DNA from: Xenorhabdus ehlersii | GTDB taxonomy: Bacteria; Pseudomonadota; Gammaproteobacteria; Enterobacterales; Enterobacteriaceae | Length of the DNA: 64,000 nt | NCBI RefSeq assembly: GCF_003610465.1 | Contig: NZ_RAQI01000001.1 | Coordinates: 620,001 to 684,000, forward strand | Direction of reading: 5' to 3' | Shown: positions 56,144 to 64,000 of the stretch, one piece after another | Layout: each line of letters opens with the position of its first letter | Numbering within the stretch: the first letter of the stretch is position 1 | Made by a program: the position numbers and the translations under genes | Notes under the pieces: generated by a model | What the model saw: the letters and a program-made list of their open reading frames with translations, nothing else | Told to the model about the DNA's origin: nothing | The model's database searches: none

Positions 56144-57673
56144 ATGGAACAGATTAAAAACTTTATTGGCGGGCAACTCGTTGATAGCCAAAGTGATCAC
56201 ATTTCACTCATTTTCAATCCAGCCACAGGACAGGAGATTCGAACGGTTGCCTTGAGCACAGCTCATGAGGCTGAACATGCCATTGAATCTGCCCATCTGG
56301 CCTTTAAGGAATGGTCAAAAACTTCTCCATTGAAACGTGCCCGGATTTTGTTCAAATTCAAATCATTGCTTGAAGAAAACCAGGGCAGACTGGCGAGGCT
56401 GATTTCTGAGGAGCATGGAAAAATTTATTCCGATGCTGTGGGGGAATTAACTCGTGGCCTCGAAGTGGTCGAGTTTGCTTGTGGTATCCCTCATCTGCAA
56501 AAAGGGGAACACTCTGCCAATGTAGGAGCGGGAGTTGACAGTCACTCTCTGATGCAACCATTGGGTGCCTGTGCTGGTATCACGCCATTTAACTTTCCTG
56601 CTATGGTGCCAATGTGGATGTTTCCTATCGCATTGGCGACGGGAAATACCTTTGTCCTGAAACCTTCTGAAAAAGATCCCTCTCTTTCGATTGAACTGGC
56701 GAAATTATTGCAACAAGCCGGTTTGCCGGATGGCGTGTTTAATGTTGTGCAAGGGGATAAAGAAGCTGTTGATGTGCTACTGACCGATCCTCGCATTCAG
56801 GCGGTGAGTTTTGTCGGTTCAACCCCGATAGCAGAGTATGTCTATACCACTGCCTCAGCGCACGGAAAACGCTGTCAGGCATTGGGAGGAGCAAAGAACC
56901 ATAGTGTCTTGATGCCAGATGCGGATATGGACATGGCTGTAAATGCCATCATGGGGGCGGCATTCGGTGCGGCAGGAGAACGCTGTATGGCATTGTCGGT
57001 TGTCGTGGCGGTTGGGGATGAAATTGCAGATATATTGGTAGAAAAACTCCGGCAGCAAATAGCCCAAATGTCGGTTGGTCCTGGTATTAACCGAGAAATG
57101 AGTATCCCCAATGGGAAAGAAAACGATATGGGGCCAGTGATTTCTGCGCAGCACAGGGCAAAAATCTGTGACTATATTTGCAGTGGAATAGAGCAGGGAG
57201 CAAAATTGCTGGTTGATGGGCGAGAGTATCAGGTGGCAGGCCATGAAAATGGCTATTTCGTGGGGCCTACCTTGTTTGATTATGTCATGCCAGATATGAA
57301 AATTTATAAGGAAGAGATTTTTGGCCCTGTGCTTGCCATTGTCCGCGTACCGGATTATGACACTGCATTGAACTTGATTAACCAGCATGAATATGGCAAC
57401 GGAGCGGCAATTTTTACCTGTGATGGTGAAACGGCGCGCCAATTCAGTGAAGACGTTCAAGCGGGTATGGTCGGTGTGAATATTCCCATCCCAGTACCGA
57501 TGGCATTTCATAGCTTCGGTGGCTGGAAGCGTTCCATTTTTGGGCCACTGAATGTACATGGTAATGATGGGGTGCGCTTCTATACCCGCATGAAAACCGT
57601 CACCAGCCGTTGGCCCGCCAGTGTGCGTTTAGAACATCACGACAGCCATTTTGTGATGCCAACGATGGAGTAG
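56144..57673 (+). CDS. iolA: Methylmalonate-semialdehyde dehydrogenase (CoA-acylating)
   Basis: A 509-residue aldehyde dehydrogenase converting malonic or methylmalonic semialdehyde to acetyl- or propionyl-Co[61 protein letters not shown] and [20 protein letters not shown] with the catalytic Cys are typical. IolA/MmsA proteins carry GGAKNH in place of the usual Glu. It lies seven bases upstream of iolD. Confidence 0.95.
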   Translation: MEQIKNFIGGQLVDSQSDHISLIFNPATGQEIRTVALSTAHEAEHAIESAHLAFKEWSKTSPLKRARILFKFKSLLEENQGRLARLISEEHGKIYSDAVGELTRGLEVVEFACGIPHLQKGEHSANVGAGVDSHSLMQPLGACAGITPFNFPAMVPMWMFPIALATGNTFVLKPSEKDPSLSIELAKLLQQAGLPDGVFNVVQGDKEAVDVLLTDPRIQAVSFVGSTPIAEYVYTTASAHGKRCQALGGAKNHSVLMPDADMDMAVNAIMGAAFGAAGERCMALSVVVAVGDEIADILVEKLRQQIAQMSVGPGINREMSIPNGKENDMGPVISAQHRAKICDYICSGIEQGAKLLVDGREYQVAGHENGYFVGPTLFDYVMPDMKIYKEEIFGPVLAIVRVPDYDTALNLINQHEYGNGAAIFTCDGETARQFSEDVQAGMVGVNIPIPVPMAFHSFGGWKRSIFGPLNVHGNDGVRFYTRMKTVTSRWPASVRLEHHDSHFVMPTME

Positions 57674-57680
57674 CTATGTC

Positions 57681-59630
57681 ATGAAAAACAGAGCAATAAA
57701 GACCAAGAAAATGACGATGGCTCAAGCCTTGGTCAAATTCCTTAACCAGCAATATATCAATGTTGATGGGGAAAAATCCCCTTTTATTCGAGGTGTATTC
57801 ACAATATTTGGTCACGGTAATGTGGTGGGATTAGGGCAGGCATTGGAGCAGGGGACTGGGCATCTTCGCGTTTATCAAGGCTGTAATGAACAGGGGATGG
57901 CACATATTGCGACGGGATTTGCCAAACAGAAAAAACGTCGGCAGATTTTTGCCGTAACTTCTTCTGTTGGGCCTGGAGCAGCCAATATGGTGACGGCTGC
58001 CGCAACGGCAACGGCGAACCGTATTCCATTACTATTATTGCCGGGAGATACCTTTGCTTGCCGCCAGCCTGATCCCGTTTTACAGCAGATTGAACAATAT
58101 GGCGATGGTACCATTAGCACCAATGATTGCTTCCGTCCGGTATCCCGTTATTGGGATCGCATTTCGCGGCCGGAGCAATTGATGACAGCCATGCTCCACG
58201 CCATGCGAGTATTAACAGATCCGGCAGATACTGGTGCTGTCACGATCTGCCTTCCGCAAGATGTTCAGGGAGAAATATGGGATTACCCAGATTACTTCTT
58301 CCAGAAACGGGTTCACCAGATTGAACGCCGTCCAGCTTCTCAGGTGCGTATTCAAGAGGCAATTACATTGATTCAGCGCAAGAGAAAACCGTTGTTGATT
58401 TGCGGTGGTGGTGTACGTTACTCCGAAGCTCATGAGGCTTTCCGCCATTTTGCTGAAACCTTCCATATCCCATTTACTGAAACTCAGGCGGGAAAAAGTA
58501 CAGTTGTGGCTGCCCATCCACTGAATTGTGGCGGCATTGGTACGACAGGTTGTTTGGCGGCGAACCAGCTTGCTAAGGAAGCCGATTTGATTATTGGTGT
58601 TGGCACCCGTTTTACCGATTTTACGACGGCCTCAAAGTCACTGTTCCAACACCCGGAAGTGGAATTCCTTACCATCAATGTAGCTGAGTTTGACGCCTGC
58701 AAACTGGATGCCGTAGGTGTACTGGCAGATGCCAGGGAAGGGCTTAATGCCATCACACAGGAATTGTCAAAAACAGCATGGCGTTCAGAGTGGCAGCAAG
58801 AAATTGTTCAGGCGAAGGCAGATTGGCAACGGGAATTGGAACGATTATTTTCCATTCAATATCAGACTGGATTTAAGCCGGAGATTGCGGGGCATTTGGA
58901 TGAAAAATTGGAAGAGTACAGCGAAACGTTGCAAACCAATCTGACTCAAACCCGTGTGCTTGGCTTGATGGATCAGTATTTGGAACCCAACGCTATTATT
59001 GTGGGGGCTGCGGGTTCTCTGCCGGGAGATTTACAGCGCGTTTGGCAACCGAAAGTGCCTGATACTTATCACCTTGAATATGGCTATTCCTGTATGGGAT
59101 ATGAAATTGCTGCATCATTGGGGGCAAAACTCGCGTGTCCTGAACAGCCGGTTTACGCAATGGTCGGTGATGGCTCATATTTGATGTTGCACAGTGAATT
59201 ACAAACGGCTATTCAGGAAAATATTAAGATTACTGTGCTGCTGTTTGATAATGCAGGATTTGGTTGCATCAATAACTTACAGATGAGCCAAGGCATGGGA
59301 AGTTTTGCCACGGAAAATCGTTATCGCAATCAGCAAAACGGCAGATTGGATGGCGCCTTAATACCGGTGGATTTTGCCAAGAATGCGGAAAGCTACGGTT
59401 GCAAAAGTTATCGAGTATATGATGAACAACAATTAATTGCAGCTTTGCAGGATGCGCAGAAGCAACGATGTGCAACGTTGATCGACATTAAAGTACTGCC
59501 AAAAACTATGACGCATGATTATGAATCGTGGTGGAGAATAGGAACCGCACAGGTTGCTGATAATCCCCAAATTGCTGCATCAGCGGAAAAAATCAGGGAA
59601 TATGTGGAGAAAAAAGTGCGTCAGTATTAA
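57681..59630 (+). CDS. iolD: 3D-(3,5/4)-trihydroxycyclohexane-1,2-dione hydrolase
   Basis: A 649-residue thiamine-diphosphate enzyme opening the inositol-derived ring to 5-deoxyglucuronate. It has [40 protein letters not shown] and [20 protein letters not shown] in the pyrimidine domain, and the ThDP motif [20 protein letters not shown] at the end. Start uncertain: [11 protein letters not shown] (57711) is also possible. Other iol genes do not follow; an IS1 interrupts the region 88 bases on. Confidence 0.95.
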   Translation: MKNRAIKTKKMTMAQALVKFLNQQYINVDGEKSPFIRGVFTIFGHGNVVGLGQALEQGTGHLRVYQGCNEQGMAHIATGFAKQKKRRQIFAVTSSVGPGAANMVTAAATATANRIPLLLLPGDTFACRQPDPVLQQIEQYGDGTISTNDCFRPVSRYWDRISRPEQLMTAMLHAMRVLTDPADTGAVTICLPQDVQGEIWDYPDYFFQKRVHQIERRPASQVRIQEAITLIQRKRKPLLICGGGVRYSEAHEAFRHFAETFHIPFTETQAGKSTVVAAHPLNCGGIGTTGCLAANQLAKEADLIIGVGTRFTDFTTASKSLFQHPEVEFLTINVAEFDACKLDAVGVLADAREGLNAITQELSKTAWRSEWQQEIVQAKADWQRELERLFSIQYQTGFKPEIAGHLDEKLEEYSETLQTNLTQTRVLGLMDQYLEPNAIIVGAAGSLPGDLQRVWQPKVPDTYHLEYGYSCMGYEIAASLGAKLACPEQPVYAMVGDGSYLMLHSELQTAIQENIKITVLLFDNAGFGCINNLQMSQGMGSFATENRYRNQQNGRLDGALIPVDFAKNAESYGCKSYRVYDEQQLIAALQDAQKQRCATLIDIKVLPKTMTHDYESWWRIGTAQVADNPQIAASAEKIREYVEKKVRQY

Positions 59631-59774
59631 CCGTGATACTGGATATTTTCTATAAGGAATACCTGAACAGTAACTTTGGAGCTTAAATCCATGATACGAT
59701 GTTTCATTGGGCTTTACTGGTTGTGATATCAATTTATTGATCATGTATAATCTTTCTATTTGGAGAACATTCAA

Positions 59775-60050
59775 ATGGCAAAGATTGATGTAACCTGCCC
59801 CGCTTGTCGTGCGTTTAAAGGGATCCATCGCAATGGGCGCTCACGTTCTGGTCATCAGCGTTATCTTTGCCAATCCTGCCGTCATTCCTGGCAACTTGAG
59901 TTCACTTATGCCGCATGTCGCCCCGGAACCCATAAGCAAATCGTCGATATGGCCATGAATGGCCTGGGATGTCGGGCGACAGCGCGGGTGATGGGGATTG
60001 GCCTAAATACCGTGCTTCGCCACTTAAAAAGCTCAAACCCAAATCGGTAA
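59775..60050 (+). CDS. insA: IS1 protein InsA
   Basis: Ninety-one residues with the IS1 InsA zinc-finger pattern: [40 protein letters not shown], and an HTH ([20 protein letters not shown]). It represses the IS promoter when made alone. Confidence 0.92.
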   Translation: MAKIDVTCPACRAFKGIHRNGRSRSGHQRYLCQSCRHSWQLEFTYAACRPGTHKQIVDMAMNGLGCRATARVMGIGLNTVLRHLKSSNPNR

Positions 60051-60472
60051 CAGAAGCCATTGCACCCGGCACCGAAGTAATTATCTGCTGTGAAATGGAT
60101 GAACAATGGTCGTACGTGAAGTCAAAGAAACCGCCGCGCTGGCTCTTTTACGCCTACGACAGGACAAGACGAAAAGTGATCGCACATGTTTTTGGTTCAA
60201 GGACAAAGAAAATATTAATGCGCCTGATGGCCTTGCTGGCACCTTTCAATATCGTTATTTATATGACAGATGGCTGGAAAAGTTATGAAAAAGCATTGGC
60301 AGGGAAACTGCATGTGGTCAGTAAGCGTTATACCCAACGTATAGAGAGGCATAATCTGAACCTTCGTCAGCATTTGGCAAGACTGACGCGAAAAACATTA
60401 TCTTTTTCAAAATCCATAGAAATGCATGACAGAGTTATAGGATATTATCTGAACATTCATCACTATCAATAA
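59969..60472 (+). CDS. insB: IS1 transposase InsB
   Basis: The catalytic part of IS1 transposase: [20 protein letters not shown] (first Asp), [20 protein letters not shown] (second Asp), [20 protein letters not shown] and [20 protein letters not shown]. It is normally made as an InsA-InsB' fusion by -1 frameshifting near the TTAAAAAGCTC at 60022-60036. The first 20 or so codons listed overlap InsA. Confidence 0.9.
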   Translation: MSGDSAGDGDWPKYRASPLKKLKPKSVTEAIAPGTEVIICCEMDEQWSYVKSKKPPRWLFYAYDRTRRKVIAHVFGSRTKKILMRLMALLAPFNIVIYMTDGWKSYEKALAGKLHVVSKRYTQRIERHNLNLRQHLARLTRKTLSFSKSIEMHDRVIGYYLNIHHYQ

Positions 60473-60487
60473 ATTGTAGTCATAACC

Positions 60488-61114
60488 CACGATGATAGTA
60501 CTTATGAAGCCAGTAAGATTGAAACAAATAACAATGCAACTCTGACGAGTACTCACGGCAAGGTAAACTTTAAAGCCGTTAAAGATAGCGCTTTTGAACA
60601 AACTATTAGCCAATCTAAAGGGTTTTTTATTCAGAATGGGAATAGTGGCTATAGTGCAGAAACATGGGTACTGCCTTCTGTTCATATTGGCGGAAAATTA
60701 ACGATTGATGCCGCAAATGGAATCAATGCTGACATCAAAACACAGAAAGGCCAGTCTTTACAAGCTGCATTAGCAGCTCTTGGCGATACCCCTGAAACAG
60801 CCTGGTTAAAAGGATTAAATCAGCGTCAGGATGTGCATTGGAATGAAGTGCAGGATGCTTATGAAAGTTGGAATTATCAGGACCAGCATTTAAATCCTGC
60901 TGTTTCTGCTGCTATCGCTATCGCCGTTGCTGTCGTCACAGCAGGAGCAGGAGTAACTGTTGCTGCTGCTGGCTATTCTGCAGGTGCTGCTACTGCCGCT
61001 GGAGCCAGTGCTGCAACAGCCGCTGCGGTGGGTGGTGCTGTGACTGCAGGTACCGTTATAACTATACCGAACACCAGTGGGATCAGATCTTTCAGGAGAA
61101 TGGAAGAGATATAG
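60488..61114 (+). pseudogene. Filamentous haemagglutinin/CdiA-type fragment
   Basis: The frame is open from the IS1 end. It reads YEASKIETNNNATLTSTHGK, NFKAVKDSAFEQTISQSKGF, GGKLTIDAANGINADIKTQK and NPAVSAAIAIAVAVVTAGAG, all typical of the pre-toxin region of two-partner secretion exoproteins, followed by an Ala/Gly-rich hydrophobic tract. The N-terminal part (thousands of residues in intact proteins) was removed at the IS1. At about 61055 the frame breaks; another frame continues YTEHQWDQIFQENGRDIAAS to 61182, so the toxin end is lost or replaced. Confidence 0.75.
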
Positions 61115-61199
61115 CAGCAAGTAGGGACAAAGCTGCAGCTGAACGTGTAGCAGCACGACAGGATGGGGCTCTTCTTCCTTAAATAAAAGGCGGTGTCAC

Positions 61200-61431
61200 A
61201 TGCCATCCCCTGCCAAAATCTGGGAACAAGAACTGCTGACATTACATGCCCGTCTGGCTCCCTTATTTCACTCTACCGGCCCACGACAACGCAGCCTCGC
61301 CTATCTTCGGGGATTGCTCAGTGATGTTGAACGTAAGAATAGCTGTCAACTGGCTGAATGGATGGGGGAAAGTACCCCGATGGGATTCAATATTTGCTGG
61401 AACGCGCTGATTGGGATGTCGATATGGCCCA
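61200..61431 (+). pseudogene. IS701-family transposase, N-terminal fragment
   Basis: About 60 residues match the IS701 opening: ELLTLHARLAPLFHSTGPRQ, RSLAYLRGLLSDVERKNSCQ, LAEWMGESTP. A one-base deletion in a run of C (near 61377) then shifts the frame; the other frame continues GIQYLLERADWDVD until the ISAs1 end at 61432. The catalytic part is missing. Confidence 0.75.
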
Positions 61432-62622
61432 CAGGGGTTACGCATGAAATTTTGGTAGGCTAAAATTGATTAAATAGCAGCGCTTCCATATAGCCATTAT
61501 CCCACCCGGCTGATTTCCTTCGGGCACTTAAACTCAGTTTACTGTTGGTATCTCGTTTAATGATATTGAGTGCCATTTTACGTAATTGGGCAAATACTCT
61601 TGTGGCGATCCGCTCTCTCATCCGTGAGTCATCTTCTCGAAAAGTGACATCCAGTACCCAATGTAAACTATTCTCTATAGCCCAATGTTTTCTTATGGCA
61701 CCTAGTTGAAAGGTGGGAGAATCATGACAACTACTTAAATAATAACGAAAATCAGAGGTCACCGTGTCAGAGTAGTGTTCTTGCCGTATCGTTTCCGTTA
61801 CCAGAAGGACCTGAATATTTGGCCAAGCACTTAGGTATTTTGTTTCTGATGTCAGCGGCAGAACCCATCCACGTCGTCTGACGGTACGTCCATGACTATC
61901 ATCGAATTCATCATAGTCAGGTTTAAGGTAAGGTTTTTGGGTTATCTGTTGCTGTTGAAAATAATTAACAGCTTCCGAAAAAGTTTTTCCCTGATTGCCT
62001 TTAAGCAACAAAATATAATCGGCTTCACTCTCACGTAATTGCTGAGCAATCGTGCGTTGGCAGCCCATCGCATCAATCATCACGAGATGTCCTTTCAATG
62101 AAAGCATCGATAATAATGCGGGGATGGCCTTAATTTCGTTTGATTTTCCGTCTACTGCACACTGACATAAACTGAGTCCTTTCTCAACCGAGAATGCACT
62201 CACCACATGTAGTGGGCTTTGTTCAATTTTCTTATCAAACGAATGGCGTAAACTTTTACCATCAATCGCAATGATCGCTCGCTTTTCTGAAGAGACGTCA
62301 CGAGAAATCCACTGATAAAAATGACGTTCAAAGAGGCCGGGATTTAATAAACTAAAACAGTGACGGAATACCGCCTTTGAGCAGAAGAAATGAACCCAGC
62401 CAATCCTTTTTTAGCTGGCCGTACTGTTCAATATCGGTCCAGGCGTTAGCCCCGGCAATGACAGCGCATACCGCGATCACTAAGATATCAATAAAACGGT
62501 GTTTAACCTTTCCCTGACAACTTGGATCTGGAAAATCAGAAAAGACCTCCACTCATTCTTTCATCTGCGCCCCTCTAAAAATGAAGGAATTATCCACTAA
62601 ATATTTTCATGCGTAACCCCTG
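61432..62622 (-). mobile_element. ISAs1-family insertion sequence
   Basis: A 1191-base element with perfect 18-base terminal inverted repeats: CAGGGGTTACGCATGAAA at 61432 and its complement ending at 62622. The CAGGG opening suits ISAs1. It encodes a frameshifted transposase. The flanks (TATGGCCCA on the left, ACATAAAAC on the right) do not form a target duplication. Confidence 0.85.
61460..62552 (-). pseudogene. ISAs1-family transposase, frameshifted
   Basis: N-terminal part FSDFPDPSCQGKVKHRFIDI, LVIAVCAVIAGANAWTDIEQ is typical of ISAs1. After GGIPS (near 62355-62370) about four bases are missing and the frame breaks; the next frame continues HCFSLLNPGLFERHFYQWIS, then IIAIDGKSLRHSF (first Asp), GHLVMIDAMGCQRTIAQQLR (second Asp) and HWAIENSLHWVLDVTFREDD (Glu), ending ALLFNQF. 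The element cannot transpose by itself. Confidence 0.88.
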
Positions 62623-62627
62623 ACATA

Positions 62628-62717
62628 AAACCCACTCTTGGTGGACACAGTCCGCCAAAACCTCGACCGCAACCTAAACCTAATCCAAAACAGAATAACC
62701 TTACTATTAGCGGCTGA
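62628..62717 (+). pseudogene. Proline-rich C-terminal fragment of an unknown protein
   Basis: Beyond the ISAs1 end the frame reads KPTLGGHSPPKPRPQPKPNP KQNNLTISG and stops. The Pro/Lys repeat looks like the tail of a secreted or surface protein interrupted by the IS. The rest is not visible. Confidence 0.35.
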
Positions 62718-62779
62718 CATAGCAGGCCGCTATACAACTGTAGTGGTTATGCGCAGCCCTGAAAACAACATCGTATTTT

Positions 62780-62821
62780 AATCGTATTTATGTTGACATA
62801 ATACGATTTAAACCGTATTAT
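62780..62821 (+). promoter_or_regulatory. Promoter and operator of the RelE-type module
   Basis: TTGACA (62793-62798), 17 bases, TATTAT (62816-62821) is an almost ideal sigma-70 promoter. It lies in an inverted repeat: AATCGTATT on the left and AATACGATT on the right around TATGTTGACAT, overlapping the -35 box. A third CGTATT copy covers the -10. This suits autorepression by the toxin-antitoxin complex. Confidence 0.75.
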
Positions 62822-62862
62822 CTAATCATCCCAAACGGATATGCTCTTTAACAAATGAGGAA

Positions 62863-63126
62863 ATGATGGTTACGGTTCAATGGACGAGGAAAGCACGAAA
62901 ACAGTTGCTTTCAATCGATACCAGATACCGGAAAGCTATCAGTGAGAAGGTTAACCAACTTGAAACCTTCCCGGCAGTGACACTGGATATTAGGAAGCTT
63001 CATGACCTTGATAATCAGTACAGACTATGGGTTGGCGAATACAGGATAATCTTCGAAATCACTGACGGCGAACCGGTTATCTGCTCGATAACGGCAGTCA
63101 AACGGAGAACATCAACAACATACTAG
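62863..63126 (+). CDS. RelE/ParE-family toxin
   Basis: Eighty-seven residues: VTVQWTRKARKQLLSIDTRY, LDIRKLHDLDNQYRLWVGEY, RIIFEITDGEPVICSITAVK and RRTSTTY. The pattern of a basic beta-strand core with YRLWVGEYRIIF is typical of RelE/ParE. The toxin precedes its antitoxin, 65 bases apart. Confidence 0.9.
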   Translation: MMVTVQWTRKARKQLLSIDTRYRKAISEKVNQLETFPAVTLDIRKLHDLDNQYRLWVGEYRIIFEITDGEPVICSITAVKRRTSTTY

Positions 63127-63191
63127 GCGGGGTAACCCGCCATTTCCTCATTATTAAATTCACCGCGACTCTTAGCCACCCGGATGAATAC

Positions 63192-63551
63192 ATGAAAATG
63201 CAATACATAAACGATGAGACAGGAAAACCACAATATGTTGTCCTGCCAGTCGCTGAATACGAAAAACTTCTCAGCACAAAGGGAGATTGGGAGGATGTGC
63301 CATACACCCCGTCAAAATACGATGATGTGACCGTGCCTAACGGCGTCGTATCTATCATGGTTGACCAGGATGTTTCTATTCTGGCAGCTTGGCGCATCTA
63401 TCGTGGGCTGTCTCAGTACGATGTAGCTGAAAAGCTCAACACAGCTCAATCAACCGTGTCTCAGTGGGAGGCATCAGATCGACCACAGAAGCGCACACGA
63501 GAAAAACTGGCGGCGCTATACAACTGTACTCCAGAACAACTCATTCCATAA
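63192..63551 (+). CDS. XRE-family antitoxin
   Basis: A 119-residue protein. Residues 1-65 form an antitoxin-like beta/helix region (YVVLPVAEYEKLLSTKGDWE), and 72-119 an XRE helix-turn-helix (AAWRIYRGLSQYDVAEKLNT, AQSTVSQWEASDRPQKRTRE). It pairs with the RelE-type toxin and probably binds the upstream operator. Confidence 0.88.
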   Translation: MKMQYINDETGKPQYVVLPVAEYEKLLSTKGDWEDVPYTPSKYDDVTVPNGVVSIMVDQDVSILAAWRIYRGLSQYDVAEKLNTAQSTVSQWEASDRPQKRTREKLAALYNCTPEQLIP

Positions 63552-63553
63552 CC

Positions 63554-63576
63554 CAACGACCCCGTTTAGGGGTCGT
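63554..63576 (+). terminator. Terminator after the toxin-antitoxin pair
   Basis: AACGACCCC, loop GTTTA, GGGGTCGTT. Confidence 0.75.
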
Positions 63577-63815
63577 TTACTTTGGCTAAAATACAAAAAA
63601 GCCACGCCATTGAAATATTCCTCTGAATATTCCAGATTCTTGCGGGATTTTGAACTACTGCATTTTTTGCAGGAGTTGGATTTACGACGGGTGGATAGCA
63701 AAAAGCCCCACTGGGTTAGTGAGGCTTTAACTGCTTTCGGTTTTACTACCCGAGCATAACACAAAATATACATCTAAATTTCTCAAAATCAAGTTAATTT
63801 AGAAAATATTTATAT
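63577..63815. other. Intergenic spacer
   Basis: About 240 bases. An 85-codon minus-strand frame (63516-63773) overlaps the terminator and antitoxin end and is not supported. A hairpin-like pair AGCCCCACTGG...GAGGCTTT near 63703-63730 may end a transcript. Confidence 0.3.
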
Positions 63816-64000
63816 TTAGTGATATGTTTTGCAGTTTTCTTTTCCAATTTCTCGCTTGATAGCGTAATACATTTCCTCTTCTAGTAGCTCCTCTGACCAT
63901 ACAGTACGTTTCCTAGCCCACTGAACATCACAGCCAGTCAGCCTTGATAATTCACGAGCGATCTTTTGCGGGTATTTGCGTTCGCAATATCGTTTAATAG
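63816..64000 (-). CDS. Phage-like protein, C-terminal part (runs off the right edge)
   Basis: The last 60 codons of a minus-strand gene: IKRYCERKYPQKIARELSRL, TGCDVQWARKRTVWSEELLE, EEMYYAIKREIGKENCKTYH. It resembles small helical DNA-binding regulators of prophages, but no family can be named. The start lies outside the window. Confidence 0.55.
   Translation of the reverse strand, partial: IKRYCERKYPQKIARELSRLTGCDVQWARKRTVWSEELLEEEMYYAIKREIGKENCKTYH

Larger units (their letters stand above)
59719..60487 (+). mobile_element. IS1-family insertion sequence
   Basis: A 769-base element, the expected IS1 size. The ends are imperfect inverted repeats: GGTTGTGATATCAATTTATT on the left against GGTTATGACTACAATTTATT on the right complement. 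It encodes InsA and InsB in overlapping frames. The bases before 59719 (GGCTTTACT) and after 60487 (CACGATGAT) do not match, so there is no target duplication and the two flanks were probably joined by recombination. Confidence 0.88.

Noticed and set aside
56855-57559. 234-codon minus-strand frame opposite iolA
   Set aside because: Antisense of a conserved dehydrogenase gene, His/Cys-rich with no family pattern.
60868-61182. Cys/Arg-rich 104-codon frame in the haemagglutinin fragment
   Set aside because: Most of it is the Ala/Gly tract read in the wrong frame; only its last 45 codons read like protein and are noted with the fragment.
1-64000. CRISPR array
   Set aside because: No regularly spaced direct repeats with unique spacers were seen on reading; the repeats present are inverted pairs or short doublets.

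Overview
The window looks like a chromosome segment from an enteric gammaproteobacterium of the Xenorhabdus/Photorhabdus group (Morganellaceae). This is inferred from the housekeeping block mltD-gloB-yafS-rnhA-dnaQ-tRNA-Asp, the block tktA-epd-pgk-fbaA, an AT-rich background, a 4-hydroxyphenylacetate (hpa) cluster, NRPS and type VI secretion remnants, and many insertion sequences. The species was not determined.

Layout. 1-2100: the 5' part of a large coiled-coil gene that runs off the left edge, then an IS5-type fragment. 2190-13500: a mosaic, partly deleted lambdoid prophage. It has an integrase and excisionase-like gene, broken Dam and DUF1364 genes meeting head to head, rusA, a Q antiterminator with candidate late promoter and terminator, a DNA methyltransferase, a full lysis cassette (holin, endolysin, Rz with embedded Rz1), an Acb2-like anti-CBASS candidate, two inverted toxin-antitoxin modules (higBA, hicAB), a KilA-N gene behind a structured leader, and a run of fused remnants (terminase small subunit, tail chaperone, P4-type primase). 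13500-22100: an island of degraded mobile and type VI secretion genes: an IS5-family element, DUF2931 lipoproteins, a chimeric tssF/effector remnant, a second integrase, a candidate structured RNA before a Ner-like regulator, and a truncated vgrG.

22091-36936 is mostly core genome: mepB, mltD, gloB, yafS, rnhA, dnaQ, tRNA-Asp, a GNAT gene, a secreted halovibrin-like protein, tktA, epd, pgk, fbaA and a POT peptide transporter. 37516-50509 is the complete hpa cluster: divergent hpaR, then hpaG1-G2-E-D-F, a succinate-semialdehyde dehydrogenase, and hpaH-I-X-A-B-C. Together these take 4-hydroxyphenylacetate to pyruvate and succinate. hpaF carries a homopolymer frameshift.

50689-59630 holds an alcohol dehydrogenase (also frameshifted at its 5' end), an SDR lacking its catalytic Tyr, an NRPS condensation-domain remnant, and an rpiR-iolA-iolD inositol locus. 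From 59719 to the right edge the DNA is mobile again: an IS1 without target duplication, a hemagglutinin/CDI-type fragment, an IS701 remnant abutting an ISAs1 element, a RelE-type toxin-antitoxin pair and a partial phage-like gene. Short genes such as Rz1, hicA and several peptides were found by direct reading.
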